From Pannonibacter indicus (lineage in GTDB: Bacteria > Pseudomonadota > Alphaproteobacteria > Rhizobiales > Stappiaceae): DNA of 64,000 nucleotides. The notes below the pieces were generated by a model, which was not told where the DNA came from, made no database searches, and saw nothing but the letters and a program-made list of their open reading frames with translations. Below, in pieces: positions 1 to 7,993 of the stretch (positions are counted from its first letter, which is position 1; every line of letters begins with the position of its first letter). The position numbers and the translations under genes are program-made. The DNA lies in NCBI RefSeq assembly GCF_001418225.1, contig NZ_LIPT01000012.1, positions 51,700 through 115,699 on the forward strand. Direction: 5' to 3'.

Positions 1-1
1 C

Positions 2-574
2 TGGCGGGACTTCCTCGCCGGCCTGAAGGCGCGCGGCCTCAAGGGCGTCGAGCTGGCCGTGTCAGACGATCACCCCGGCCTGGCCGCAGCGATCGGCGAG
101 GTGATCCCTGAGGCCGCATGGCAGCGCTGCTATGTGCATTTCCTCAGGAACGCGCTCGACCATCTGCCGAGAAAGCATGGTGACGACTGCCTGCAGGAGC
201 TCAGGTGGCTCTACGACCGCCGGGATCTTGACGAAGCAAAGGCTGATCTTGCCGCATGGCTCGCCAAATGGTCGCCCCGCTACCCGCGGCTGACAGCATG
301 GGCCGAGGAGAACATCGAGCAGACACTGACATTCTTCCGGCTGCCGCGCCAGCACCACAAGCATCTGAAGTCCACCAACATGCTCGAGCGCCTCAACGAG
401 GAGATAAGACGCCGAACCTATGTCGTGCGCATCTTCCCCAACACCGAAAGCTGCCTGCGCCTCGTCAGGGCCCTAGCTGTCGAAACCAGCGAAAACTGGA
501 TGGAGGCCAACCGCTACATCAACATGGACGATCTCAAGGAGCACAAAAAGCTCCAACTCCGAAAAGCAGCATGA
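2..574 (+). CDS. IS256-family transposase, C-terminal fragment
   Basis: The reading frame is open from the window edge and ends at TGA 572-574, giving about 190 residues. The opening residues WRDFLAGLKARGLKG and the following VSDDHPGL are characteristic of the DDE domain of IS256-type transposases; the aspartate of SDDH falls where the second catalytic Asp is expected. Further on, STNMLERLNEEIRRRT is the conserved block around the catalytic glutamate. The first DDE residue and the N-terminal DNA-binding part are off the window. The gene looks intact in what can be seen, so the element may still be mobile. Confidence 0.9.
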   Translation, partial: WRDFLAGLKARGLKGVELAVSDDHPGLAAAIGEVIPEAAWQRCYVHFLRNALDHLPRKHGDDCLQELRWLYDRRDLDEAKADLAAWLAKWSPRYPRLTAWAEENIEQTLTFFRLPRQHHKHLKSTNMLERLNEEIRRRTYVVRIFPNTESCLRLVRALAVETSENWMEANRYINMDDLKEHKKLQLRKAA

Positions 575-593
575 CTAGATTCATGACCGCCCA

Positions 594-621
594 AATTTGC
601 AGAACTTGACGCACACGACCC
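594..621 (+). repeat. Probable right terminal inverted repeat of the IS256-type element
   Basis: About 20 bases after the transposase stop, the sequence gcagaacttgacgcacacga followed by ccc resembles the outer end of IS256-family elements, which read GGGTCGTGTG inward. Its exact boundary rests on the sudden start of SMP-30 coding sequence at 622. The matching left repeat is not in the window. Confidence 0.6.
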
Positions 622-1440
622 ATCCGTGACGGGCGGGTTCACTGGGTGGATATTCCCAACCAGCGCCTGTTGCGGATGCAGCCGGACGGGCAGGGGCTGA
701 CGCAATGGGATCTGCCGGTCAAGGTCAGCGCGCTGGTGCTGGCCGCAGACGGCGGTTTCATGGCTGCCACGTCACGCGGCTTTGCGCATCTGGCATTGGA
801 AGAGACCGGCCCCGTTTTCCGCTTCGGCCTGGGCCCCGAGTTGCCGGACGGCTGGCGCATGAATGACGGGGCCTGCGACCGGCAGGGGCGGTTCTGGGCC
901 GGGTCGCTGTCACCGCGCCCGGCGGAGGACGGCCAGTGCGGCGAGCTTTTCAGTCTGGATGCCGGGGGCAAGGTCAGCGCGCGTGGCGGGCGCTTCCGGG
1001 TGCAGAACGGCCTTGCCTGGAGCCCGGACGGGCGGCGCATGTATGTCTCGGACTCGCATGTTTCCAACGTCCACGTGACGCGCTTCGACTTTGACCCGGA
1101 GACGGGCGACCGCTCCAATCCGCAGCTTTTCGCCAGCCACGCGCTGCTGGGCGGCAGGCCGGACGGGGCGGCCATGGATGTGGACGGCTGCTACTGGATT
1201 GCCGCCAGCGACAGCGCCCGCATCCTGCGGCTGACGCCGGAGGGGCGGATTGATGCGGAAATCCATGCGGATGTGCCCAACCTGACGAACCTGTGCTTCA
1301 CCGGCCCGGACCTGCGCACCGCCGTCATCTCCTCCCTCAACAACGGCACCTCCGGCGGCGGCATCTACGCCGTGCATCTGCCGTTTCAGGGGCTGGCAGA
1401 GCCTATGTGGCGGGGGGCGAGTTTGGCTTGCCTTGTCTGA
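622..1440 (+). pseudogene. SMP-30/gluconolactonase family protein, 5'-truncated by an IS element
   Basis: From 622 the frame reads IRDGRVHWVDIPNQRLLR, the first blade region of SMP-30/regucalcin-type six-bladed beta-propeller lactonases, without the usual preceding GEGPxW segment that carries a metal-binding glutamate. Other family signatures are present: RMNDGACDRQGRFWAGS, SPDGRRMYVSDSHV (metal-site Asp) and PDGAAMDVDGCYW. Members are usually about 290 residues; about 272 codons remain. The coding sequence begins directly after the IS256-type end, so insertion removed the start and first residues. A GTG at 646 could initiate, but the metal site would be incomplete. These enzymes hydrolyse sugar or xenobiotic lactones; the original substrate cannot be told. 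Confidence 0.8.
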
Positions 1441-1484
1441 TCATGCGCATATATGATGCACATAAAGGATGAGGAGTGCGCGTG

Positions 1485-1760
1485 ATGGCTGTTGATACGA
1501 CCGAGAGCAAGTCCGGCCGCGCATTGAGTGGCTTTGGGCGTGGCAAGCGGGCCGTGAATCTGTCTCTGGACCCGGCCCTGCTGGAGGAGGCAAGGGCCAT
1601 GGATCTGAACCTGTCTCAGGCTGCGGAAGAGGGGTTGCGGCAGGCTGTGTCGCGGATGCGCGCGGAAATCTGGCTCCGGGAAAATGCTGCCGCGCTCGAA
1701 AGCTCGAACGCCTGGGTGGAAGAAAATGGTCTGCCGCTGGACCAGTACCGGCAATTCTGA
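1485..1760 (+). CDS. ccdA: CcdA-type antitoxin
   Basis: A 91-residue protein with a ribbon-helix-helix N-terminus (KRAVNLSLDPALLEEARAMD) and an acidic C-terminal tail ending in LPLDQYRQF, the part that wraps the toxin in CcdA proteins. It neutralises CcdB and represses the operon. ATG 1485 is preferred over in-frame GTG codons at 1476 and 1482 because GAGGAG lies 8 bases upstream. Its stop overlaps the ccdB start by one base, typical of this pair. On secondary replicons ccdAB usually serves post-segregational stability; that role is inferred here from the repABC cassette in the same window. Confidence 0.9.
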   Translation: MAVDTTESKSGRALSGFGRGKRAVNLSLDPALLEEARAMDLNLSQAAEEGLRQAVSRMRAEIWLRENAAALESSNAWVEENGLPLDQYRQF

Positions 1761-2059
1761 TGGCAAGGTTCGACGTTTATCCGGACCCATCAGGACGCGG
1801 TTATCTGCTGGATGTTCAGGCAGGCGTACTTGAGGCCTTGAGCACCCGTATGGTGGTGCCGCTTTTCCCGGAAGACCGGGCGCCCTTGCCCGCCCGCCGG
1901 CTCAATCCGGTTTTCGGGATCGCCGGAGTGCGGCATGTGATGGTGACGCAGTTCATGGCATCGGTGCCGCGATCACTGCTGCGCCAGCCCGTCATGAACC
2001 TTGCTGCACACGATGTGGAGATCAGCAACGCGCTCGACATGCTGTTTTCCGGATTCTAA
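1760..2059 (+). CDS. ccdB: CcdB-type toxin (gyrase poison family)
   Basis: A 99-residue protein of normal CcdB length with the family start ARFDVYPDPSGRGYLLDVQA and core VVPLFPEDRAPLPARRLNPVF. CcdB traps DNA gyrase in its cleavage complex. In the F-plasmid protein the last three residues, Trp-Gly-Ile, are required for killing; here the protein ends FSGF, so Trp is replaced by Ser and Ile by Phe. Many chromosomal homologues vary at this point, so activity is uncertain. It is translationally coupled to ccdA through an overlapping ATG. Confidence 0.88.
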   Translation: MARFDVYPDPSGRGYLLDVQAGVLEALSTRMVVPLFPEDRAPLPARRLNPVFGIAGVRHVMVTQFMASVPRSLLRQPVMNLAAHDVEISNALDMLFSGF

Positions 2060-2144
2060 CGGCAAGTCATCCTGGAGCCTTGGCAGCGGCGCCTTTTCTG
2101 CCTTCGTGGGCTAACTGATCACGCATCGTGCAGAGGACTTGCCG

Positions 2145-2230
2145 CAGCGCCCTTCTCACCCTCAAGGGGGGAAGAGGAACTGGAGCCAGACTGTCAGTCC
2201 GGAAAAATCACTGCCGGTTCAAGGGCACTG
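2145..2230. repeat. Intergenic mosaic repeat, copy near ccdB
   Basis: The space between the convergent ccdB and phosphatase genes (2,060-2,266) holds CACCCTCAAGGGGGGAAGAGGAACTG-like sequence followed by gagccagactgtcagtcc. The same modules recur near 24,600, 24,840, 40,220 and 54,200. No promoter or gene is evident in this gap. Confidence 0.65.
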
Positions 2231-2266
2231 AACGCCCGTCCCAGCCGGCAAATCCTTCCCCCACCC

Positions 2267-2869
2267 TCAAAACTTCGCAGGTGCGAAGATGCGAAGTCCG
2301 GTGGAGAGGTGGGCGAGGGCGTCGCGGGCGAGGGTGAGCATGGCGGGTTGCGGCTGGTTGCTGCCAAGGCCGCGCACTTGCCGCACGTGGTTGATGGCGC
2401 TGTCGAAATCGGCAAAGCGCTCCGGCAGGGCGAGGTGCAGATAGAGCGCGATGACGGTCGCCGAGCGGCTGCGCCCGCCGCGGCAGTGGACCAGCACATG
2501 GCCGCGCCGGTGGGGCGGGTAATGCGGCTTGCCGGGGCTGTCCTGCGTCAGCATGCCATGCAGCGCCATGACGCCCGCCAGCAGATGCTGCGGCGCGTTG
2601 CCCGGCCCGTCGATGAGGCCGATGTGGGTGCGGCGGATGGTGGTGCCATCGGAAAGGGTCAGCGGTGCCATCTCCACATTGACCGCAAGGTTCATGGTGG
2701 ACGTGATGCCCTCATTGAGCAGCAGGGCCGGATCATCCGCCGCCACCTTGTTGCCGATGAACAGGCTGGCGCCGTGGGGGCCGAGGCCGCTTACCACTTC
2801 ACACAGCACCGGCAGGCGGTCCTCTTGTTCTTCCGGCAGAAGCGCGCTGGAGGGGGGCATGCGGGTCAT
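2267..2869 (-). CDS. Dual-specificity/tyrosine phosphatase-like protein
   Basis: A 200-residue protein with the Cys-based phosphatase signature HCRGGRSRS: His128, nucleophile Cys129 and phosphate-binding Arg135 (CX5R), in a helix-loop typical of the dual-specificity fold. A general-acid Asp may lie in the IDGPGN loop near residue 87. Its start overlaps the stop of the metallohydrolase gene (ATGA), making it the last gene of a five-gene operon led by an ABC transporter. A cytosolic phosphatase beside an importer suggests removal of phosphate from an incoming organophosphate, but it could instead act on a protein or nucleotide. No close characterised relative is recognised. Confidence 0.8.
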   Translation of the reverse strand: MTRMPPSSALLPEEQEDRLPVLCEVVSGLGPHGASLFIGNKVAADDPALLLNEGITSTMNLAVNVEMAPLTLSDGTTIRRTHIGLIDGPGNAPQHLLAGVMALHGMLTQDSPGKPHYPPHRRGHVLVHCRGGRSRSATVIALYLHLALPERFADFDSAINHVRQVRGLGSNQPQPAMLTLARDALAHLSTGLRIFAPAKF

Positions 2870-3999
2870 ATCGATCTCCTGACCGGCTGCACCGGTCCCA
2901 ATTGCAGGTCAAGTTCCGGCCCGAAGACAAGGCTGCGGCCAGTGTGCAGCCTTTTGCCAAGGGCGGCGGTGAGTTTGGGCATGGCTTCGGGCGCGGCAAA
3001 GGCAGGCACCACATGGCAGGCGCGGGTGTGGTCCGCAAGCCAGAGCGTGTCCTTGAGGCGCGGATGCACATTCCAGCCAAGCCATTCGGCCTGGCCCCGC
3101 GCCAGCAGATCAGCGGCCGGCGTGCCGGGGGGAACGTGGCTGGAAAAGACGAAACGGAACCCCTCGTCCGCCCGCGCCAGCAGGCTGGCGGCAAGGCCGG
3201 ATTCCGCATTGGCCTCAGTACTGACGATCACATCCGCGGGCTGATAGGCCCCGCTGCGCCCGGCGCTGGCAAGAAGCGCTGCCAGCTCTTCCCGTGTGCC
3301 GGGATGGCAGATGCGCGAGGGTGTCCGGGCAAGGGCCATCATTTCGGCTAGAACCACCGGGCAGGCGCGGGGCTTCAATCCCTCACGGGCCAGCGCCAGC
3401 ACCACTTCCGGGCCGCGCCCGGCGGAGGGCACGGGCAGCACCGCGCCGCCGCGCACCGCCTCTGCCATGAGGCTGATCTGGTCCGCAAGGCTGGTGTCCC
3501 GGTCGCCATAGGAGGCGTCGGTGACGAGGCAGGCGGCGCGGGGCGGCGGGTCAAAGGCGAGAAGGCCGGACTCCGGCGTCCAGTCGCCCATGTAGAGAAA
3601 GCCGCAGTCCGCCGCCACATGCAGCCAGATACCGCCCGGCGCATGGCCGCTCCGGCCCGTGGTGATGGCAAGCCCCGCCACTTCCGCAGTTCCGGAGAGC
3701 GGCAGCAGGTTGCGCGTGGCCTGCGGCAGCACCGCTTCCGGGATCTGCGCGAAGGTTTCCGCTGTGGCATAGACCGGCGGGCGGCCCAGCCTTGCCCGCA
3801 GCTGCAGGGCACCGGCATGGTCCTGATGCGCATGGGAGAGGCACAGGGCATCCACAGGGCCAACACGGCTCACATCCGGCAGCACGCCGGGTTCGGGCCC
3901 CTCGCCAAGGTCAAACAGAATGCGGCGGCCGCAGGTTTCCAGCAGAAAGGCTGCGGGCAGCTTGCCGCCCGCGCCGCTGATGATCCTCAGTTCTGCCAA
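2866..3999 (-). CDS. Metallo-beta-lactamase-fold hydrolase with beta-CASP-like features
   Basis: A 377-residue protein. The zinc signature is HAHQDH (His56, His58, Asp60, His61), followed by GHAPGG (His119) and GDW (Asp139). After that, DASYGDRD and GGAVLPVPSAGRG match the pattern of the beta-CASP nuclease branch (ESTYGDR and GGxVLIPxFAxGR), and a late LADHTR may supply the last metal or substrate His. Beta-CASP proteins are normally RNA or DNA nucleases, which is odd for an ABC transporter operon; a repurposed phosphodiesterase is possible. The likely start is TTG 3999, overlapping the permease end by 13 bases; it overlaps the phosphatase start by four. Fold confident, substrate unknown. Confidence 0.75.
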   Translation of the reverse strand: MAELRIISGAGGKLPAAFLLETCGRRILFDLGEGPEPGVLPDVSRVGPVDALCLSHAHQDHAGALQLRARLGRPPVYATAETFAQIPEAVLPQATRNLLPLSGTAEVAGLAITTGRSGHAPGGIWLHVAADCGFLYMGDWTPESGLLAFDPPPRAACLVTDASYGDRDTSLADQISLMAEAVRGGAVLPVPSAGRGPEVVLALAREGLKPRACPVVLAEMMALARTPSRICHPGTREELAALLASAGRSGAYQPADVIVSTEANAESGLAASLLARADEGFRFVFSSHVPPGTPAADLLARGQAEWLGWNVHPRLKDTLWLADHTRACHVVPAFAAPEAMPKLTAALGKRLHTGRSLVFGPELDLQLGPVQPVRRSI

Positions 4000-5714
4000 G
4001 GCAGGGCTCCCTTGGGCAGACGGGAGGAGAACAGCGAGGCGGTGCCCATCAGCAGCAGCACGGCCACCACCATGAGGCAGCCGACGGCAGCTGCCAGAGT
4101 TGAAGCGCCGCCTTCCTCAAGGAAGACGATCATCGGGCCGATGGTGCGGGCGCTGGAGGAGACGAGCAGGATGGAAACCTGGATCTCGTTCAGCGCCGTC
4201 ATGAAGACGATGATGCCGCCGGCAATGGCAGAAGGGGCAAGCATGGGCAGGATGATGTCCTTCATCCGGGCGAGGAACCCGGCACCGGCAACGCGGCCCG
4301 CCTCTTCCAGCGAGCGCTCGATCTGGGCAAAGCCGCCCAGCACGGGGCGAAGGGCGAGGGCGAGGAAGTTGGAGAGATAGGCGGCGAGAATGATCCAGAC
4401 CGTGCCATAGATGCTGACGTTGATGAAGGGCAGGGGCCTCAGGAAGAAGAGGATCATGGCCACGCCCAGCACGATGCCCGGCAGCGCATAGGCAAGCTCC
4501 GCCGCCAGCTGCACCAGCCGCACGGCCGGGCCTTTGTGCCAGCTGAGGAAATAGGCGAGGAACACCGCCATCACCACCAGAATGAGCGTTGCCGCCAGCG
4601 TCAGGCCGAAGCTGGTGAGAAAAGCCTGCCGGATCGAGGCATGATGCAGCAGCGCATTGGCATAGTTCTTCAGCGTCAGGCTGGCGAATGTCAGCTCCTG
4701 TCCGAAGCCGCTGACCAGCGACGTGGTGACGAGGGCCGAGAGCGGCAGCAGCAGGGTGAGGACGAGGAAGATCCATGCCCCGGCTTCCGCAATGATGCGG
4801 CCCCTGCCGAGGGAGAAGGTGACCGGCTGGCCGAGCCCATCGACCCGGAGATCCCCGCGCCGGGCCATCCATCCGGCAAGGCCGAGGCCGGCCACGGTGA
4901 GGGCGGAGAGCAGCAGGGCGAGTGCGGCCATATCGGACAGGGCCGAGGGGCCGTAGCTGTTGAGCTGCTGGTAGATGAGGGTGATCAGCGTCGGGAAGCG
5001 GGCCGGGATGCCCAGCATCGCCTGAATGCCGAAATTGCCGATGGCCGAGACGAAGGCGAGCGCGGCACCGGCCATGATGCCGGAGCGGGCGAGCGGCAGG
5101 AGGATGGTGAAGAGCATGCGCCGGTTTCCGGCCCCGGCAGCGCGGGCGGCCTCCGCCAGGTTCTGCGGAATGCGGCGCAAGGTGGCGCGCACGGTCAGGA
5201 ACACCAGCGGTGCATTATAGAGCCCCAGCAGCAGGATGATGCCGGTGGCGGAGAACAGCGGGTGTCTTGCTCCCGCAGGCAGGGCAAGGCCGAGCGCGCC
5301 CAGCAGCGGGCTCGACGGCGAGAAGGCCTGCACCCAGGCAAGGGCGGTGACCTGCGGCGGGATCATCAGCGGCAGCACGAAGCAGAAGATCCACGCCGTC
5401 TTGCCGCGCATGTTGGTGTGCACGGTGAGGATGGCCGCGAGCGTGCCAAGGGCAACCGCGATCACCGAGGACAGAACCGCGACCTGCAGCGAATTGAGCG
5501 CCGCCGTGATCACCCGGCCCTTGAGATAGAGCGAGGACAGGCGGTCAAGATCGATCACCCCGTCCGGCGCAAGTCCGGCCATGGCGAGGCGGGCGAGAGG
5601 GGCGAAGGAAAGCAGCCCGACGAGAATGGCCAGTCCGCCAAGGACCAGCCAGTCGGTGCGCAAGGGGAGCGCCAGACGGCGCCCCCCCGATGCGGACAGG
5701 GTGATATCGGACAT
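3987..5714 (-). CDS. ABC transporter permease, fused double domain (FbpB/AfuB type)
   Basis: A 575-residue inner-membrane protein made of two binding-protein-dependent permease domains in tandem (roughly 15-290 and 310-565), each with about six membrane segments. EAA-loop sequences EAARAAGAGNRRMLF and EEAGRVAGAGFLARM mark where the ATPase docks. This arrangement is typical of the ferric-iron (FbpB), sugar-phosphate (AfuB) and 2-aminoethylphosphonate importer branch. The start lies 3 bases after the stop of the binding-protein gene. No iron-specific feature is evident; the two hydrolase genes downstream make a phosphorylated organic substrate more likely. Confidence 0.88.
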   Translation of the reverse strand: MSDITLSASGGRRLALPLRTDWLVLGGLAILVGLLSFAPLARLAMAGLAPDGVIDLDRLSSLYLKGRVITAALNSLQVAVLSSVIAVALGTLAAILTVHTNMRGKTAWIFCFVLPLMIPPQVTALAWVQAFSPSSPLLGALGLALPAGARHPLFSATGIILLLGLYNAPLVFLTVRATLRRIPQNLAEAARAAGAGNRRMLFTILLPLARSGIMAGAALAFVSAIGNFGIQAMLGIPARFPTLITLIYQQLNSYGPSALSDMAALALLLSALTVAGLGLAGWMARRGDLRVDGLGQPVTFSLGRGRIIAEAGAWIFLVLTLLLPLSALVTTSLVSGFGQELTFASLTLKNYANALLHHASIRQAFLTSFGLTLAATLILVVMAVFLAYFLSWHKGPAVRLVQLAAELAYALPGIVLGVAMILFFLRPLPFINVSIYGTVWIILAAYLSNFLALALRPVLGGFAQIERSLEEAGRVAGAGFLARMKDIILPMLAPSAIAGGIIVFMTALNEIQVSILLVSSSARTIGPMIVFLEEGGASTLAAAVGCLMVVAVLLLMGTASLFSSRLPKGALPWQN

Positions 5715-5717
5715 GCC

Positions 5718-6680
5718 TCAGCCGCCGAAGATCTCGGTGAACCTGGCGCGGGCGGCAGCGTCGGTTTCGACGGCCTTGTCCGCATCCACCGGCAGCAGCT
5801 TGATGGTGTCCAGCTTGGGGAAGCCGGCCGGCGGGGTCATCGCCGGGTCGATCGGCAGGTTGCCCTGCTTCACCACCAGCTCCTGGCCTTCCTTCGACAG
5901 CAGGAAGTCGATGAAGGCCTTGGCGGCATCCACGTTCTTGGCCGTGGACATGATGGCGGCCGGTTCGGTGATGAAGGAGACGCCATCCTTCGGGAAGATG
6001 AAGTCCACCGGCGAGCCGCTGGCCTTGGCGCGCATCACATCGGCATCGACGACGATGGCATATTTGGCCATGCCGCCGGCGACGGCCTTCAGTGCCGGGC
6101 CGTTGCCGCCTTCCGGGGCGATGCCGAGCTTGGCGAGGCCTTCATAGAACTCCCAGCCGATGCCCGGCACGTTGACGACGCTGTGCATGTGGTTGAGCGC
6201 AGCGCCCGAATAGAGCGGGCTCGGCACGGCGATCTGGCCCTTGTTGTCTTCGCTCAGCAGCTCTGCCCAGGTTTCGACGGGCTTGGCATTCTGGGTGTTG
6301 TAGGCAATGCCGGTGGACATGATCTTCGTGCCGAAGAACATCTTGTCCTTGTCATAGGTGCTGGCGTCATAGCCGTCCACCTTGGCTTCCGGATAGGCCA
6401 TCAGCAGGCCTTCGGCCTTGAGCTGGCCCAGGTTGATGGTGTCGGCCACCAGCAGCACGTCCGGCTTCACGTCGCCTGCGGTGATTTCGGCGCGCAGCAC
6501 GTTCATCAGCTGGCTGGTGCCGTTGCGGGTCCATTCCACCTCGATGCCCGGGTTCTTCGCCTTGAAGGCGTCAACCGTCTGCTGGGCAATTTCCGGCGAC
6601 TGGGAGGTGTAGAGCACCAGCGTTCCGGCGTGAGCCGTGCCGGCCATCAGCATGAGAGCAAGTGCAGAAAGAAGGCGCAT
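5718..6680 (-). CDS. ABC transporter periplasmic substrate-binding protein (AfuA/FbpA/PhnS-like)
   Basis: A 320-residue protein with a Sec signal peptide (cleavage expected after AGTAHA near residue 18), followed by LVLYTSQSPEIAQQTVDAF, the start of type-2 (Fbp-like) extracellular binding proteins. KPDVLLVAD and FLLSKEGQELVV are further family landmarks. The C-terminal Tyr-Tyr pair that coordinates Fe3+ in FbpA is not obvious, which argues against iron. It delivers its ligand to the fused permease immediately downstream. AGGA lies upstream of ATG 6680. A phosphorylated sugar or phosphonate ligand is inferred from operon context only. Confidence 0.85.
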   Translation of the reverse strand: MRLLSALALMLMAGTAHAGTLVLYTSQSPEIAQQTVDAFKAKNPGIEVEWTRNGTSQLMNVLRAEITAGDVKPDVLLVADTINLGQLKAEGLLMAYPEAKVDGYDASTYDKDKMFFGTKIMSTGIAYNTQNAKPVETWAELLSEDNKGQIAVPSPLYSGAALNHMHSVVNVPGIGWEFYEGLAKLGIAPEGGNGPALKAVAGGMAKYAIVVDADVMRAKASGSPVDFIFPKDGVSFITEPAAIMSTAKNVDAAKAFIDFLLSKEGQELVVKQGNLPIDPAMTPPAGFPKLDTIKLLPVDADKAVETDAAARARFTEIFGG

Positions 6681-6724
6681 GGTCAGATCCTGTCGTCTTT
6701 GGGGGGGAAAGCCGGCGGGGCATG

Positions 6725-7801
6725 TCAGCCCGCATCCGGAATGATCCAGCCGTCTTCGGCCCGGACATGGATGACGCTGCCGGAGGGCAGCGCGAAGTCA
6801 CCGGGAGCCTGCAGCGTCAGCTGAAGGTCCGGCATGGCGTGGGGGTGGAAATCCACCTGTGTGTGGGAGCCGCGGAAGATCACCTGGGTGATGGTGGCGG
6901 CAAAACCGTCTTCAGAACCGGCGGCAAGCGCCAGCTCGCCCGGATGCACGCAGATGCTCACCGCTGCCTGCTGCTGCTGGCCCGAGCGGGCGCGCACCTC
7001 GTGCCGGTGGCCGAAAATATCCACCATGGCATGGCCTGCGCGGCCCGAAGGGGTGACATCCGTGCCCGGCAGGATCAGGCCACCGCCGATGAAACGGGCG
7101 ACCATTTCGTTCTGCGGCTCGCGGTAAAGCTCACGCGGCTTGCCGAACTGCATCACCCGGCCTGCCTCCATCACCGCAATGCGGCTGGCAAGGGCCATGG
7201 CCTCGGACTGGTCATGGGTGATGTAGATCATGCTGGCGCCGGTGCGGCGGTGAAAGTCGAGGAACTCGCGCTCCATGGAGGCGCGCAGATGCACGTCGAG
7301 ATTGGCCAGCGGCTCGTCCAGCAGCATCACGGACGGACTGGCCGCAAGGCAGCGGGCCAGGGCAACGCGCTGGCGCTGGCCGCCGGAAAGATCAGACGGG
7401 GCGCGGGTGCCAAGCGCCTCCATGCCGACGGTTGCCAGCGCCTCGCGGCAGCGGCGCGCCCGCTCCGCAGAGCTGACACCGGCCACCTTCAGCGCATAGC
7501 CGACATTCTCTTCCACGCTCATGTGCGGCCACAGGGCGTAGTTCTGGAAGACGATGCCGATGTTGCGCTTTTCCGGCGGCAGGCTGGCGGCAGGGGAGGC
7601 AACCTCGCGCCCGCCAAGGCGGATGGAGCCCGCTTCCAGCGTCTCGAAGCCCGCGATCAGCCGCAGCATCGTCGTCTTGCCGCAGCCGGACGGGCCGAGA
7701 ATGGCGACGAATTCCCCGTCGTTGACCGTCAGGGACACCCCGTCCACCACGCGCTTGCCGCCATAGCTCCTGGCAATATCCGTCAGTTCGATTCCAGCCA
7801 C
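6725..7801 (-). CDS. ABC transporter ATP-binding protein (PotA/FbpC/UgpC type)
   Basis: A 358-residue ATPase with Walker A GPSGCGKTT, signature LSGGQRQRVALARCL, Walker B VMLLDEPLANLD and switch His in ITHDQSEA. The C-terminal third carries a TOBE-like regulatory domain, as in MalK, FbpC and PotA proteins. The frame is open to 7,975, but GTG 7801 is the likely start: it has AGGA 8 bases upstream and begins VAGIELTDIARSYGG, the normal family N-terminus. It is the first gene of the operon and faces the lacI-type gene across a 192-base region containing a palindromic operator. Confidence 0.88.
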   Translation of the reverse strand: MAGIELTDIARSYGGKRVVDGVSLTVNDGEFVAILGPSGCGKTTMLRLIAGFETLEAGSIRLGGREVASPAASLPPEKRNIGIVFQNYALWPHMSVEENVGYALKVAGVSSAERARRCREALATVGMEALGTRAPSDLSGGQRQRVALARCLAASPSVMLLDEPLANLDVHLRASMEREFLDFHRRTGASMIYITHDQSEAMALASRIAVMEAGRVMQFGKPRELYREPQNEMVARFIGGGLILPGTDVTPSGRAGHAMVDIFGHRHEVRARSGQQQQAAVSICVHPGELALAAGSEDGFAATITQVIFRGSHTQVDFHPHAMPDLQLTLQAPGDFALPSGSVIHVRAEDGWIIPDAG

Positions 7802-7867
7802 GTGCCGATCCTGAAAAATTAATAATCTCAGTGACTTAATGCGCTTGATCACAGATAAATCTTGATC

Positions 7868-7881
7868 TGCACACGTGTGCA
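7868..7881. promoter_or_regulatory. Candidate LacI-family operator
   Basis: A perfect 14-base palindrome, tgcacacgtgtgca, with a central CG as in many LacI/PurR-family operators. It lies in the 192-base region between the divergent ATPase and lacI-type genes and is the only strong symmetric site there, so the regulator probably controls both directions. Confidence 0.7.
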
Positions 7882-7993
7882 CATTACAGGTGTTATGCTT
7901 CGGTTTTATGACGGGGCCAGAGGTTGCAATCCGGCAGGGCTGCCAGTGTGCGTCCAGTGCGCAGAAACTGCGCAAACTTGCGGGGAGAGGTGA

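Larger units (their letters stand above)
1..621 (+). mobile_element. IS256-family insertion sequence, right-hand part
   Basis: The left edge cuts into an insertion sequence. The visible part holds the C-terminal portion of an IS256-type (Mutator-like) transposase and a short tail with a probable right inverted repeat ending near 621. The next base begins the body of an unrelated SMP-30 gene, so the element end and a disrupted gene meet here. The left end and any target duplication lie outside the window. Confidence 0.85.

Noticed and set aside
2309..3244. Long plus-strand open frame opposite the phosphatase and metallohydrolase genes
   Set aside because: It is the antisense shadow of two genes with clear catalytic motifs, and its composition (Arg, Gly, His, Ala) is that of a GC-rich complementary frame.
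4536..6824. 762-codon plus-strand frame
   Set aside because: It lies opposite the fused permease and binding-protein genes and has no domain-like sequence; it is rich in Arg, Gly, Glu and Gln as expected for a shadow frame.
5718..7801. Ferric iron (FbpABC) transporter
   Set aside because: The protein family includes FbpABC, but I cannot see the tyrosine iron ligands, and the operon carries two phosphoester-type hydrolases and a LacI regulator instead of iron control.
7802..7975. N-terminal extension of the importer ATPase
   Set aside because: It would run through the divergent promoter and LacI operator; the conserved protein begins at GTG 7801.
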